5,276 bases of DNA from positions 1 through 5,276 of the forward strand of contig JAILRR010000098.1 in assembly GCA_024698065.1 (NCBI GenBank), in the 5' to 3' direction. Under the pieces are notes generated by a model. That model did no database searches. It was not told the DNA's origin and saw nothing but the letters and a program-made list of their open reading frames with translations. A program made the translations under genes and the position numbers. This document shows positions 1 through 5,276 of this stretch, piece after piece. Position 1 is the first letter of the stretch. Each line of letters opens with the position of its first letter. Origin of the DNA: Bacilli bacterium (GTDB taxonomy: Bacteria; Bacillota_I; Bacilli_A; RFN20; CAG-826).

Positions 1-830
1 ACTCTATTCAAATACACTCGCCAATATCCGATCTTGTGGATGCCGAACGGAAACAAGAAAGTGGCGATTATAAATACGATGGTTTCTGCAGTTTTCTCTT
101 TAAAACGGAGCTTAAATAACCAATCAAGAAACCTTAAGAAGAAAGATAGTAACATCCCTGAAACGCTTAGAAATGTCAAAGCGTTCATGCTGGCAGCCAA
201 CTCAATCGTTTCGTTCTTGTAATCTTTCGCTCCGAAGAGCACCGATGAAAGAAGACCTCTAGTCGGTTCTTCGAAAGAGTTAAGAAACCTGTTCTCTTTG
301 CTGGCAAGCCTTAATGGCCTAGCGAATTTTATCTCCGTCTCATGAGCCTTTAGCTCTGAATCAACACCCTTCTTATTGAGATAGCTTTCAAAAGAGAAAT
401 ACCCTTCGTAGGAAGTGATTTTGAGAGGAGTTGCTTTGCCTCTTATGAGTAAGATATCCCCTTCTTCCCTCTCGCAGTCTTTTTCGTAGACGTAATATCG
501 ATGGAAGCCACTTTCAAAAAGGAAGTAATTCTCCCTATTTTCTATGACGATCCCTTCGTAAATCCCGTAATCAGTCCTGGCTTGCGTCTTAGGTATGCCT
601 AAAACAAACCCAACCAAAAGGGCGACCCCCATGGCGATGAACCCAACTTTCCCTCTTTTCCTTAAAGGAACTACGAAGAGGCCCAAAACCAAAATAGGTA
701 GGATGACAGCAAGGCTAAAAAGATAGAAGCCTATATTGAACCCGATAATGAGACCACTCAGGACAAAAAGGGAAAGATATGGTTTTAGGATCAGACCGTG
801 AGGCTTATGTACTTCTTGTTCTTTTCCCAT
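1..830 (-). CDS. comEC: ComEC/Rec2-family DNA uptake channel, N-terminal 276 residues (3' end outside window)
   Basis: An open frame runs from ATG at 828-830 to the left edge without a stop. ComEC forms the cytoplasmic-membrane channel that passes single-stranded DNA into the cell during natural transformation. Visible parts, in order: a basic/polar start; three hydrophobic segments at about residues 17-31, 33-56 and 62-80 (the N-terminal membrane hairpins of the DUF4131 region); a soluble, beta-rich segment at about 86-175 resembling the OB-like extracytoplasmic domain; then the start of the Competence domain, with GLLSSVLFGAKD (192-203) and FLSVSGMLLSFF (220-231), matching the family's LLLGD and HLLAVSGLH blocks; and another membrane segment at 250-263. 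Family members are usually 600-800 residues, so more than half is missing, including any beta-lactamase-like domain. The start is supported by TCGGAG seven bases upstream. It overlaps comEA by 40 bases. Ile ATA and Arg AGG/AGA codons are common, unlike alaS, as expected for a weakly expressed gene. The identity rests on domain order, motif likeness and the comEA neighbour. Confidence 0.88.
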   Translation of the reverse strand, partial: MGKEQEVHKPHGLILKPYLSLFVLSGLIIGFNIGFYLFSLAVILPILVLGLFVVPLRKRGKVGFIAMGVALLVGFVLGIPKTQARTDYGIYEGIVIENRENYFLFESGFHRYYVYEKDCEREEGDILLIRGKATPLKITSYEGYFSFESYLNKKGVDSELKAHETEIKFARPLRLASKENRFLNSFEEPTRGLLSSVLFGAKDYKNETIELAASMNALTFLSVSGMLLSFFLRFLDWLFKLRFKEKTAETIVFIIATFLFPFGIHKIGYWRVYLNR

Positions 831-1333
831 GTAGCGGCTCCGATTCCGCTCACATTCTGAATCTCTTCAAGACGATGGAATGAGCCATGCTCGCTCCGGT
901 AGTTGATAAGCGCCTGTGATTGGCTTTCACTAAAAGAAGTCTTCGATAAAAGCGTGGTCTTATCTGCGCTATTGATGCAGGCTTTGTCGATTGGACTTGA
1001 GCTACAAGTGTCGGTGCTATCGTAAATTGGGGCGATATAGAAAGACATATCCCCATCGAGCACAAAAGACGTCTCATAGCATTTGCTATCCGCGTTGCTT
1101 GTGACTCCACCAGCGGCTTTAAGCGCCTCAGACAAGGTGCTATTGATAGGCAATAAATAGGTTCCTGGTAATTGAACTTCACCAGAAAGAGTGACTTCAA
1201 TCCCTTCAGGGTCGGAAGCCAAAACAACTTCCCCACCGCCTTCAGCGATCTCGGTTGTGATTTTGTCGACAGTCGCCATGACTATCAAAGTAACGATCGT
1301 CACGGCCAAAACGATAAGAATGGTCTTAAACAT
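791..1333 (-). CDS. comEA: ComEA-like membrane-anchored competence DNA receptor (SLBB + helix-hairpin-helix)
   Basis: ComEA proteins bind double-stranded DNA outside the cytoplasmic membrane and hand it to the ComEC channel. This 180-residue protein has one N-terminal membrane anchor (about 3-21), a short acidic/glycine linker, an SLBB-type domain (about 45-101, with LSGEVQLPGTYLLP and a TLSEALKAAGGV block), a linker, and a C-terminal helix-hairpin-helix domain (about 119-178). There, QALINYRSEHGSFHRLEEI and NVSGIG match the usual ComEA second half. The first hairpin is odd: where most ComEA proteins have a LPGIG-type turn, this one has KTSFSES (131-137). Three cysteines (C85, C110, C119) lie in the extracytoplasmic part. 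The ATG has a strong GGAGG seven bases upstream, and the membrane anchor begins straight after it. It stops with TGA inside comEC. The order comEA-comEC matches the Bacillota com operon; comEB is absent between them. Codon use and length are ordinary for the family. Confidence 0.9.
   Translation of the reverse strand: MFKTILIVLAVTIVTLIVMATVDKITTEIAEGGGEVVLASDPEGIEVTLSGEVQLPGTYLLPINSTLSEALKAAGGVTSNADSKCYETSFVLDGDMSFYIAPIYDSTDTCSSSPIDKACINSADKTTLLSKTSFSESQSQALINYRSEHGSFHRLEEIQNVSGIGAATWEKNKKYISLTV
838..843 (-). promoter_or_regulatory. Ribosome binding site of comEC inside comEA
   Basis: TCGGAG on the minus strand lies seven bases before the ATG at 828-830. It supports this start and falls inside the comEA codons for the GIGA part of the helix-hairpin-helix motif, so translation of the two genes is probably coupled. 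Confidence 0.7.
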
Positions 1334-1334
1334 A

Positions 1335-1367
1335 AAAAGCCCTCCACTTATTAGATAGAAGGCTTTT
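1335..1367 (-). promoter_or_regulatory. Leader hairpin of comEA that pairs the Shine-Dalgarno sequence
   Basis: On the minus strand AAAAGCCTTCTAT can pair with GTGGAGGGCTTTT across a seven-base loop (CTAATAA). This gives 13 consecutive pairs, three of them G-U; the outer seven are perfect. The GGAGG ribosome binding site (1341-1345) is inside the 3' arm, and the stem runs into five Ts that touch the ATG. Two readings are possible: a hairpin that blocks translation until it is opened, or a terminator/attenuator of moderate GC content. The pairing is read directly from the sequence; the function is inferred. Confidence 0.55.
1341..1345 (-). promoter_or_regulatory. Ribosome binding site of comEA
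   Basis: GGAGG on the minus strand sits seven bases before the ATG at 1331-1333. It fixes the comEA start, and it lies within the 3' arm of the leader hairpin. Confidence 0.8.
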
Positions 1368-1373
1368 CTCTAT

Positions 1374-1395
1374 TTTCCGGAAATTTTTGAAAAAT
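1374..1395. repeat. Two adjoining short palindromes upstream of comEA
   Basis: TTTCCGGAAA (1374-1383) is a perfect ten-base palindrome. It runs directly into ATTTTTGAAAAAT (1383-1395), a six-base inverted repeat around one central G. Both are in the AT-rich gap between the greA terminator and the comEA leader, where a comEA promoter and operator would be expected. No convincing -35/-10 pair is visible there. Such palindromes are easy to form by chance in AT-rich DNA, so an operator role is only a possibility. Confidence 0.3.
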
Positions 1396-1401
1396 AATAT
1401 G

Positions 1402-1425
1402 AAAAAAGAGGCGTTGCGCCTCTTT
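1402..1425 (-). terminator. Intrinsic terminator of greA
   Basis: On the minus strand, four bases after the greA TAA, a perfect nine-base-pair stem AAAGAGGCG / CGCCTCTTT closes a CAA loop and continues as a run of six Ts. This is a textbook Rho-independent terminator. It ends the alaS-ruvX-DUF1292-greA unit and separates it from comEA-comEC. The other strand is also T-rich after the stem, but no plus-strand gene needs it. Confidence 0.92.
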
Positions 1426-1429
1426 CTTT

Positions 1430-1933
1430 TTACTTTTCGGAAGACTTATACGAAACGGAGATGATCTCGATTTCGTATGGAACATTGCACTCGACTCTGA
1501 CGGTGTCGCCAACTTCGTGGCCGATTAACGCAGTTCCGAGAGCGGATCTGCCACTGATATATGGGATTGGGCTCTTGGTGGCAAGTGGGTCGACCTCAAC
1601 GGTGCCAACGACTTTGACAACCTGGACATCGCCGGTTTTGATTTCGCGGTACTCAACGGTGTGGCCGATGTTGATCTTCTTGCTTCTGCCTTCTTTTGAA
1701 TCGATGATGACAGCAACGTCTTTGATGTGCTGTAAGCGTTCGATTTCGCCATCGATTTCGCCTAATTTGTGCTTAGCGGCGGTATAGTCGGCGTTCTCAG
1801 AAAGGTCGCCTTGTTCACGGGCGGCAACGAGAGCCTCAAGGACTTCTTTACGTTCAACGTCAAGAAGGTAGCGGTACTTTTTTTCAACTTCATCAAGACC
1901 CGCTTGGGTCATTTCAATTTTTTCTTCTGCCAT
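1430..1933 (-). CDS. greA: Transcription elongation factor GreA
   Basis: GreA enters the secondary channel of RNA polymerase and stimulates the polymerase's own cleavage of backtracked transcripts, rescuing stalled elongation complexes in the cytoplasm. The 167-residue product is near the usual 155-165. Residues 1-78 form the N-terminal antiparallel coiled coil; its tip carries AAREQGDLSENADY (37-50), where D43 and E46 are the conserved acidic pair that positions the catalytic Mg2+. Residues 85-160 form the FKBP-like domain, including ISGRSALGTALIGHEVGD (126-143), the family's second signature. The start is supported by TCGGAG seven bases upstream and by the usual GreA N-terminus. It has its own promoter in the gap before it and a strong terminator straight after its stop, so it can be expressed apart from the genes upstream. 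Nothing is missing or odd in the protein. Confidence 0.98.
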   Translation of the reverse strand: MAEEKIEMTQAGLDEVEKKYRYLLDVERKEVLEALVAAREQGDLSENADYTAAKHKLGEIDGEIERLQHIKDVAVIIDSKEGRSKKINIGHTVEYREIKTGDVQVVKVVGTVEVDPLATKSPIPYISGRSALGTALIGHEVGDTVRVECNVPYEIEIISVSYKSSEK

Positions 1934-1958
1934 TTTCGTTCTCCGATTTCGCCCCTAG

Positions 1959-1987
1959 ATTATATGGATTATGGGGCTAAGAAACAA
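1959..1987 (-). promoter_or_regulatory. Sigma-A-type promoter of greA
   Basis: On the minus strand TTGTTT (1982-1987) and a perfect TATAAT (1959-1964) are 17 bases apart, the ideal spacing. The expected start, about seven bases on, leaves a leader of only about 20 bases that still holds the greA ribosome binding site. The -10 matches the consensus fully and the -35 in four of six positions. A 5-base inverted repeat, GCCCC/GGGGC (1951-1955 and 1973-1977), brackets the -10. Confidence 0.72.
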
Positions 1988-1994
1988 GTTTCTT
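1979..1994. repeat. Inverted repeat across the greA -35 box and the DUF1292 stop
   Basis: AAGAAAC-AA-GTTTCTT is a perfect seven-base inverted repeat with a two-base centre. It contains the greA -35 hexamer and touches the last base of the DUF1292 stop codon. It has no GC-rich stem and no T-run, so it is a poor terminator. An operator overlapping the promoter is possible but unproven. Confidence 0.4.
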
Positions 1995-2257
1995 TATTTA
2001 ATCTCCTGGATATCAGGATCTTCCTCGTAGGTGTTGAGCATCTCCTGAGCTTCCTTCATTTCTTCCTCAGAGACGTCCATAAGGGTCTTTTGATCCTCGC
2101 TAGCCATGACGATAAGGCTATCTGGATCTTCTTCCTTGAAGAGGAAAAAGAAGTCTTTGTTCCTTTCAGGATTGTGGTAATAGAAATAGATCTTCCAGGT
2201 GTCTTCAGTGCCATCATCTCTCGTGATAATGACGGTGTTGTCGGTGATTTCTAGCAT
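1994..2257 (-). CDS. DUF1292 (YrzB-like) small acidic protein
   Basis: This 87-residue acidic protein has the shape of the DUF1292 family: a beta-rich N-terminal half (MLEITDNTVIITRDDGTEDT, then a DFFFLFKEEDPDSLIVMAS block at about 35-53) followed by a Glu-rich helix ending in EMLNTYEEDPD. No biochemical role is established for the family; it is cytoplasmic by appearance, with no signal peptide or membrane segment. The best support is position: in Bacilli, yrzB lies just downstream of alaS and the ruvX homologue, as here. I chose the ATG at 2255-2257 because AAAGGAG (2265-2271) lies seven bases upstream and the family begins at this point. An in-frame ATG further upstream, at 2311, would add 18 residues lying inside ruvX and unlike the family. 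The gap from the ruvX stop is 13 bases, consistent with one operon. Confidence 0.87.
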   Translation of the reverse strand: MLEITDNTVIITRDDGTEDTWKIYFYYHNPERNKDFFFLFKEEDPDSLIVMASEDQKTLMDVSEEEMKEAQEMLNTYEEDPDIQEIK

Positions 2258-2264
2258 TTGGATG

Positions 2265-2271
2265 CTCCTTT
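2265..2271 (-). promoter_or_regulatory. Ribosome binding site deciding the DUF1292 start
   Basis: AAAGGAG on the minus strand lies seven bases before the ATG at 2255-2257 and overlaps the first base of the ruvX TGA stop by one base. It favours the shorter 87-residue protein over the start inside ruvX. Confidence 0.8.
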
Positions 2272-2702
2272 CATAGGATTTTCGCGTCTGGCGAACTAAG
2301 GAATGATTCAAGAATGATGACCGCGCTTTGCTGGTCGATTACTTTGTGGCGTTTGCCACGCGAGATATCGGCTTCAAGCATTGAGCGATTAGCCATCACG
2401 GTCGTAAGTCTTTCGTCGACTAAGAAGATTTTAAGATTTGGGTCGGCCCCAAGAAGCTCTTCTTTGAAGCGTTCGGAACGAAGCGCGCTTTCGCCTTTAG
2501 AACCATCCATGTTTAGAGGATAGCCTAAAGCGACGACACCGACGTTCTCTTTCTTGAGATATTCGAGGATGTAGGCAAGGACCTGACGGTAGGCGCCATC
2601 GGTAAAACGATAGTTCTCACGGCCATGGGCGATGCCTAACACATCGCTGATGGCGATGCCGCATGTGCGGCTACCGAGATCGAGTCCAAGAACCTTCTTC
2701 AT
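2271..2702 (-). CDS. ruvX: RuvX/YqgF-family pre-16S rRNA processing nuclease
   Basis: YqgF/RuvX is an RNase H-fold nuclease that helps mature the 5' end of 16S rRNA; it was earlier proposed as a Holliday junction resolvase. The 143-residue protein is of normal length (about 135-150). It shows the opening VLGLDLGSRTCGIAIS (4-19) with catalytic D8, the ALGYPLNMDGSKG block (58-70), LVDERLTT (94-101) with the acidic DER, and KHKVIDQQSAVIILESFL (118-135) with D123. These are the usual acidic active-site positions. The start is fixed by AAAGGAG eight bases upstream, inside the end of alaS. The ATG shares one base with the alaS TAA (TAATG), which suggests translational coupling by re-initiation. In many Bacilli ireB (DUF965) sits between alaS and this gene; here it does not. 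The frame ends with TGA. Confidence 0.95.
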   Translation of the reverse strand: MKKVLGLDLGSRTCGIAISDVLGIAHGRENYRFTDGAYRQVLAYILEYLKKENVGVVALGYPLNMDGSKGESALRSERFKEELLGADPNLKIFLVDERLTTVMANRSMLEADISRGKRHKVIDQQSAVIILESFLSSPDAKIL

Positions 2703-5276
2703 TAGAAGTTCTCCTTTAAACTCTCGACGGCCTCTTTGAAACCGTTAGAGGATTTGACCTGGCCGGTCGCCATTTCTGGACGTCCGCCACCGCCACCGCC
2801 AAGACGTTTCGCCATCTCTTTGACGATGTCTCCGGCTTTTGCTTTCTTTAAGGCCTCACCACCAACCATGGCGACAAGAGGCCTTGCGCCTTCTTTGCCG
2901 CCAAGGAGGACTAAAACATAGTCTTTCTTGTTGGCTTTGAGGGTATCAGCAAGAGTGAGAAGGTCATCTCTAGAAGCACCTTCTTTGATTTCTTTGATGA
3001 AGGCGATTCCATTGACGTTGTCGACGTTTTTCTCCATATCTTTGGCTTCAAGGGCCGCGATTTTGGCCTTGAGCTGGTCGTTCTCTTTGCGAAGAGTTTC
3101 CTTATCGGCAAGGAGGCCTTTGATATGACGGCTAAGGTCAGCGTCATTGGCGCCAAGTCTCTTCTCGTTCTCATCTAAGAGCATGAGACGGTTGTTGAGA
3201 TAATCGTAAGCGCCGACGCTCGTGATGGCTTCGATACGGCGGACACCGCTAGAAATGGCTTCGTCGGACTTCACTAAGAAGAGGCCGATTTCGCTCGTGT
3301 TCTTAACGTGGGTGCCGCCACAGAATTCTTTGGAATATTCGCCAAATTCAACGACACGGACGGTATCGCCGTATTTCTCGGCGAATTCCATCTCAGCGCC
3401 TTTCTTTTTGGCTTCTTTGATTGGGAGGACTTCGGTGACTTCTTCGATGCCCTCTTCAATTTTGGCATTGACTTCTTTTTCGAGAGCAAGCAAATCTTCC
3501 TCGCTCATCTTCTTTGGGGCGCTATAGTCGAAACGGAGGTATTCTTCGTTAACGAAGCTGCCGCGTTGATCGACGTGCTCGCCTAAAATGTTGCCTAAGG
3601 CACTATGGAGAAGGTGGGTCGCACTATGGTTACGCTCAATGAGGTGACGTCTCCTCTTATCGAGGACGATGTTCACTTTGTCGCCTTCTTTGATGGTGCC
3701 ATACTTCATGACGATCTCATGGAGATGCTGTCCATTAGGGGCTTTGCTGACGTTGACGATTTCGCCTTCGAAACCTTCGCCATAGACGAAGCCTTTGTCG
3801 CTAACCTGGCCACCCATCTCAGCATAGAATGGGGTTTCTTCGAAAATGACTTCACCTTCTTCATCAAGGGAAGAAACGCGGACGCCGTCTTTGAATAAGC
3901 CTAAGGCTTTGGTATTTGATTCCTCTAAGTCATAGCGGAATTCGCTCTTATCTTTGAAGGCCATGAGGTCTTTGGATTGTTTCTTGAAGGAATCGATTTG
4001 GCCACGGGCTTCTTTGGCGCGTCTCCTCTGTTCTTCCATCAAGGAATCGAAGTTCTCAAGGTCGACTTTGGCGCCAAGCTCAAGACCCATCTCGGAGGTG
4101 AGGTCTTTCGGGAATCCGTATGTGTCATAAAGAAGGAATGCGTCTTCGCTAGAGATCATGCCTTTCTCTTCGACGATCTTCTTGAGTTTCTTCTCACCGA
4201 CCATAAGGGTCTGGCTGAATTTATTCTCTTCGCCAAGAATCATCTTCTTGACAAGGTCTTTTTTCTCTAAGAGGTTTGGATACCAGTCGGCATATTTATC
4301 GACGACGATGTCGACAAGATTATAAAGGAAAGCACCGTTGATGCCGAGTTTCTGGCCATATCTCATGGCGCGTCTAGCGATTCTTCTTAAGACGTAGCCA
4401 CGTCCTTCGTTAGAGAAGATGGCGCCATCGCTAAGAGCGAAAGTAAGGCATCTGATGTGGTCGGCGATGACGCGGAAACTCATGAGGTTTGGCTCAGCGT
4501 ATTCTTTGCCAGAGAGTTTCATAACCGCTTCGATGATCGGCATGAAAAGGTCGGTCTCGAAGTTGGTTGGGGTCTCTTGGCAAATGCAGGCGAATCTCTC
4601 TAAACCTGCGCCGGTGTCGATGTTTTTGGATGGAAGCTCTTTGTAGTCTTCTCTCTTGACGCCATTAACTGCGTTAAACTGGCTGAAGACGATGTTCCAG
4701 ATTTCGATGTAACGATCGTTTTCCTCATCGTTCTTAAGCATCTCAACGCCGCGGTGCTCAGGATCATATTTCTCGCCGCGGTCGAAGAACATCTCGGTGT
4801 CCGGTCCACATGGGCCTTCGCCAATCTGCCAGAAATTGCCTTCGAGAGGGCTCATATGGTCTGGGATCATGCCTTGCTTGATCCAAAGCACAAGGGAGGC
4901 TTTATCCATTGGGTTATACGTGATGTAGAGTTTCTCTTTTGGGAAACCAAAGCCCACTTCTTCGTTTGTGAGAAGCTCAAAGGCCCATGGGATGACCTCA
5001 TCGCGGAAATAGTCTCCAATGGAGAAGTTTCCGAGCATCTCGAAGAAAGTGTGGTGACGGGCGGTATGTCCGACGTTCTCGATGTCGTTGGTGCGGATGC
5101 ACTTCTGGACGTTGGTCAGACGTCTGCAAGATGGAATCTCGCTGCCATCGAAATATTTCTTAAGTCCGGTGACGCCTGCGTTGACCCAAAGAAGCGACTT
5201 GTCGCCATGAGGGACTAGCGAGACGCTAGGGACCATCTTATGTCCTTTTGATTCGAAGAATTTAATCCAGCGGTTA
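2702..5276 (-). CDS. alaS: Alanyl-tRNA synthetase, 5' end just outside window
   Basis: AlaRS charges tRNA-Ala with alanine and clears mischarged Ser- and Gly-tRNA-Ala. The frame is open to the right edge: 13 residues (NRWIKFFESKGHK) precede the Met at 5236, and AlaRS normally starts about 10-15 residues further up, so that Met is internal. Counting from it: class II motif 1 region LLWVNAG (15-21); motif 2 region with TARHHTFFEMLGNFSIGDYF (58-77), R60 conserved; GEGPCGPDTEMFFDRG (139-154); DTGAGLERF (207-215); motif 3 GRGYVLRRIARRAMRYG (278-294). The editing domain has the zinc-type set H537, H541, C639 and H643 (NHSATH and CGGTH). A coiled coil (about 685-735) and the C-Ala domain follow, ending in LGGGGGGRPEMATGQVK (812-828). 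About 857 residues are visible against roughly 870-880 usual, so it is nearly complete. Motif 2 has the shorter CIRTNDIENVG form rather than the Proteobacterial AGGKHND insert. Alternative identities are not plausible. Confidence 0.98.
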   Translation of the reverse strand, partial: NRWIKFFESKGHKMVPSVSLVPHGDKSLLWVNAGVTGLKKYFDGSEIPSCRRLTNVQKCIRTNDIENVGHTARHHTFFEMLGNFSIGDYFRDEVIPWAFELLTNEEVGFGFPKEKLYITYNPMDKASLVLWIKQGMIPDHMSPLEGNFWQIGEGPCGPDTEMFFDRGEKYDPEHRGVEMLKNDEENDRYIEIWNIVFSQFNAVNGVKREDYKELPSKNIDTGAGLERFACICQETPTNFETDLFMPIIEAVMKLSGKEYAEPNLMSFRVIADHIRCLTFALSDGAIFSNEGRGYVLRRIARRAMRYGQKLGINGAFLYNLVDIVVDKYADWYPNLLEKKDLVKKMILGEENKFSQTLMVGEKKLKKIVEEKGMISSEDAFLLYDTYGFPKDLTSEMGLELGAKVDLENFDSLMEEQRRRAKEARGQIDSFKKQSKDLMAFKDKSEFRYDLEESNTKALGLFKDGVRVSSLDEEGEVIFEETPFYAEMGGQVSDKGFVYGEGFEGEIVNVSKAPNGQHLHEIVMKYGTIKEGDKVNIVLDKRRRHLIERNHSATHLLHSALGNILGEHVDQRGSFVNEEYLRFDYSAPKKMSEEDLLALEKEVNAKIEEGIEEVTEVLPIKEAKKKGAEMEFAEKYGDTVRVVEFGEYSKEFCGGTHVKNTSEIGLFLVKSDEAISSGVRRIEAITSVGAYDYLNNRLMLLDENEKRLGANDADLSRHIKGLLADKETLRKENDQLKAKIAALEAKDMEKNVDNVNGIAFIKEIKEGASRDDLLTLADTLKANKKDYVLVLLGGKEGARPLVAMVGGEALKKAKAGDIVKEMAKRLGGGGGGRPEMATGQVKSSNGFKEAVESLKENF
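2711..2717 (-). promoter_or_regulatory. Ribosome binding site of ruvX inside alaS
   Basis: AAAGGAG on the minus strand lies eight bases before the ruvX ATG at 2700-2702 and inside the last codons of alaS (LKENF). With the one-base stop/start overlap, it indicates coupled translation. Confidence 0.78.

Noticed and set aside
34..222. Small plus-strand gene at the left end
   Set aside because: It is antisense to the comEC Competence domain, with no ribosome binding site or recognisable protein.
1979..1994. Inverted repeat after DUF1292 as a terminator
   Set aside because: The stem is AT-rich with a two-base centre and is followed by AGCCCC on the minus strand, not by a T-run.
1769..2254. Plus-strand frame of 161 codons
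   Set aside because: It is the antisense shadow of greA and DUF1292 coding sequence, has no recognisable domain, and crosses the greA promoter.
791..2273. TGA read as tryptophan (Mollicutes code)
   Set aside because: Trp codons checked in the genes are TGG, no TGA interrupts a gene, and ruvX and comEA end at TGA exactly where the families end.
2258..2311. Longer DUF1292 protein starting inside ruvX
   Set aside because: The extra 18 residues do not resemble the family, lie in ruvX coding sequence, and the internal ATG has a much better placed AAAGGAG.
4754..5218. Plus-strand frame of 154 codons
   Set aside because: It lies entirely opposite the conserved catalytic domain of alaS, and its composition is that of the reverse complement.
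5234..5236. ATG as the alaS start codon
   Set aside because: The frame stays open upstream and encodes the conserved AlaRS sequence FFESKGHK before this Met, so it is internal; the real start is beyond the right edge.

Overview
The window looks like a conserved chromosomal block from a low-to-mid GC Gram-positive bacterium (Bacillota). The order alaS, ruvX, DUF1292 and greA, with competence DNA-uptake genes next to it, is typical of Bacilli and relatives. A fairly balanced base composition, the compact gene order and AlaS sequence variants suggest an uncultured gut-type Bacilli/Erysipelotrichia/RF39-like lineage, but this placement is only an inference. The reading frames use TGG for Trp and at least two genes end in TGA, so the standard bacterial code (table 11) applies, not the Mycoplasma code.

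Every gene I can support is on the minus strand, so transcription runs from right to left. On the right is alaS (alanyl-tRNA synthetase), cut by the window edge at its 5' end only. It overlaps ruvX (pre-16S rRNA processing nuclease) by one base (TAATG). A small acidic DUF1292 (YrzB-like) gene follows after 13 bases. Then comes greA (transcript cleavage factor), which has its own sigma-A-type promoter in the 60-base gap before it and a strong intrinsic terminator right after its stop codon. This first block is a translation/transcription maintenance group.

After the terminator comes a second unit, comEA-comEC, encoding the membrane-anchored DNA receptor and the inner-membrane DNA channel of natural transformation. 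comEC is not closed within the window; its first 276 codons occupy positions 1-830 and it runs off the left edge. The two genes overlap by 40 bases. The comEA leader can fold into a hairpin of about 13 base pairs that buries its ribosome binding site and ends in a U-run touching the start codon. This is the most distinctive regulatory feature of the window.

There are no RNA genes, mobile elements, CRISPR arrays or long repeats, and no intergenic stretch exceeds 100 bases. I do not see a wholly new system here. The points worth a second look are the comEA leader hairpin, departures from usual motifs in ComEA and ComEC, and the arrangement of the greA promoter.
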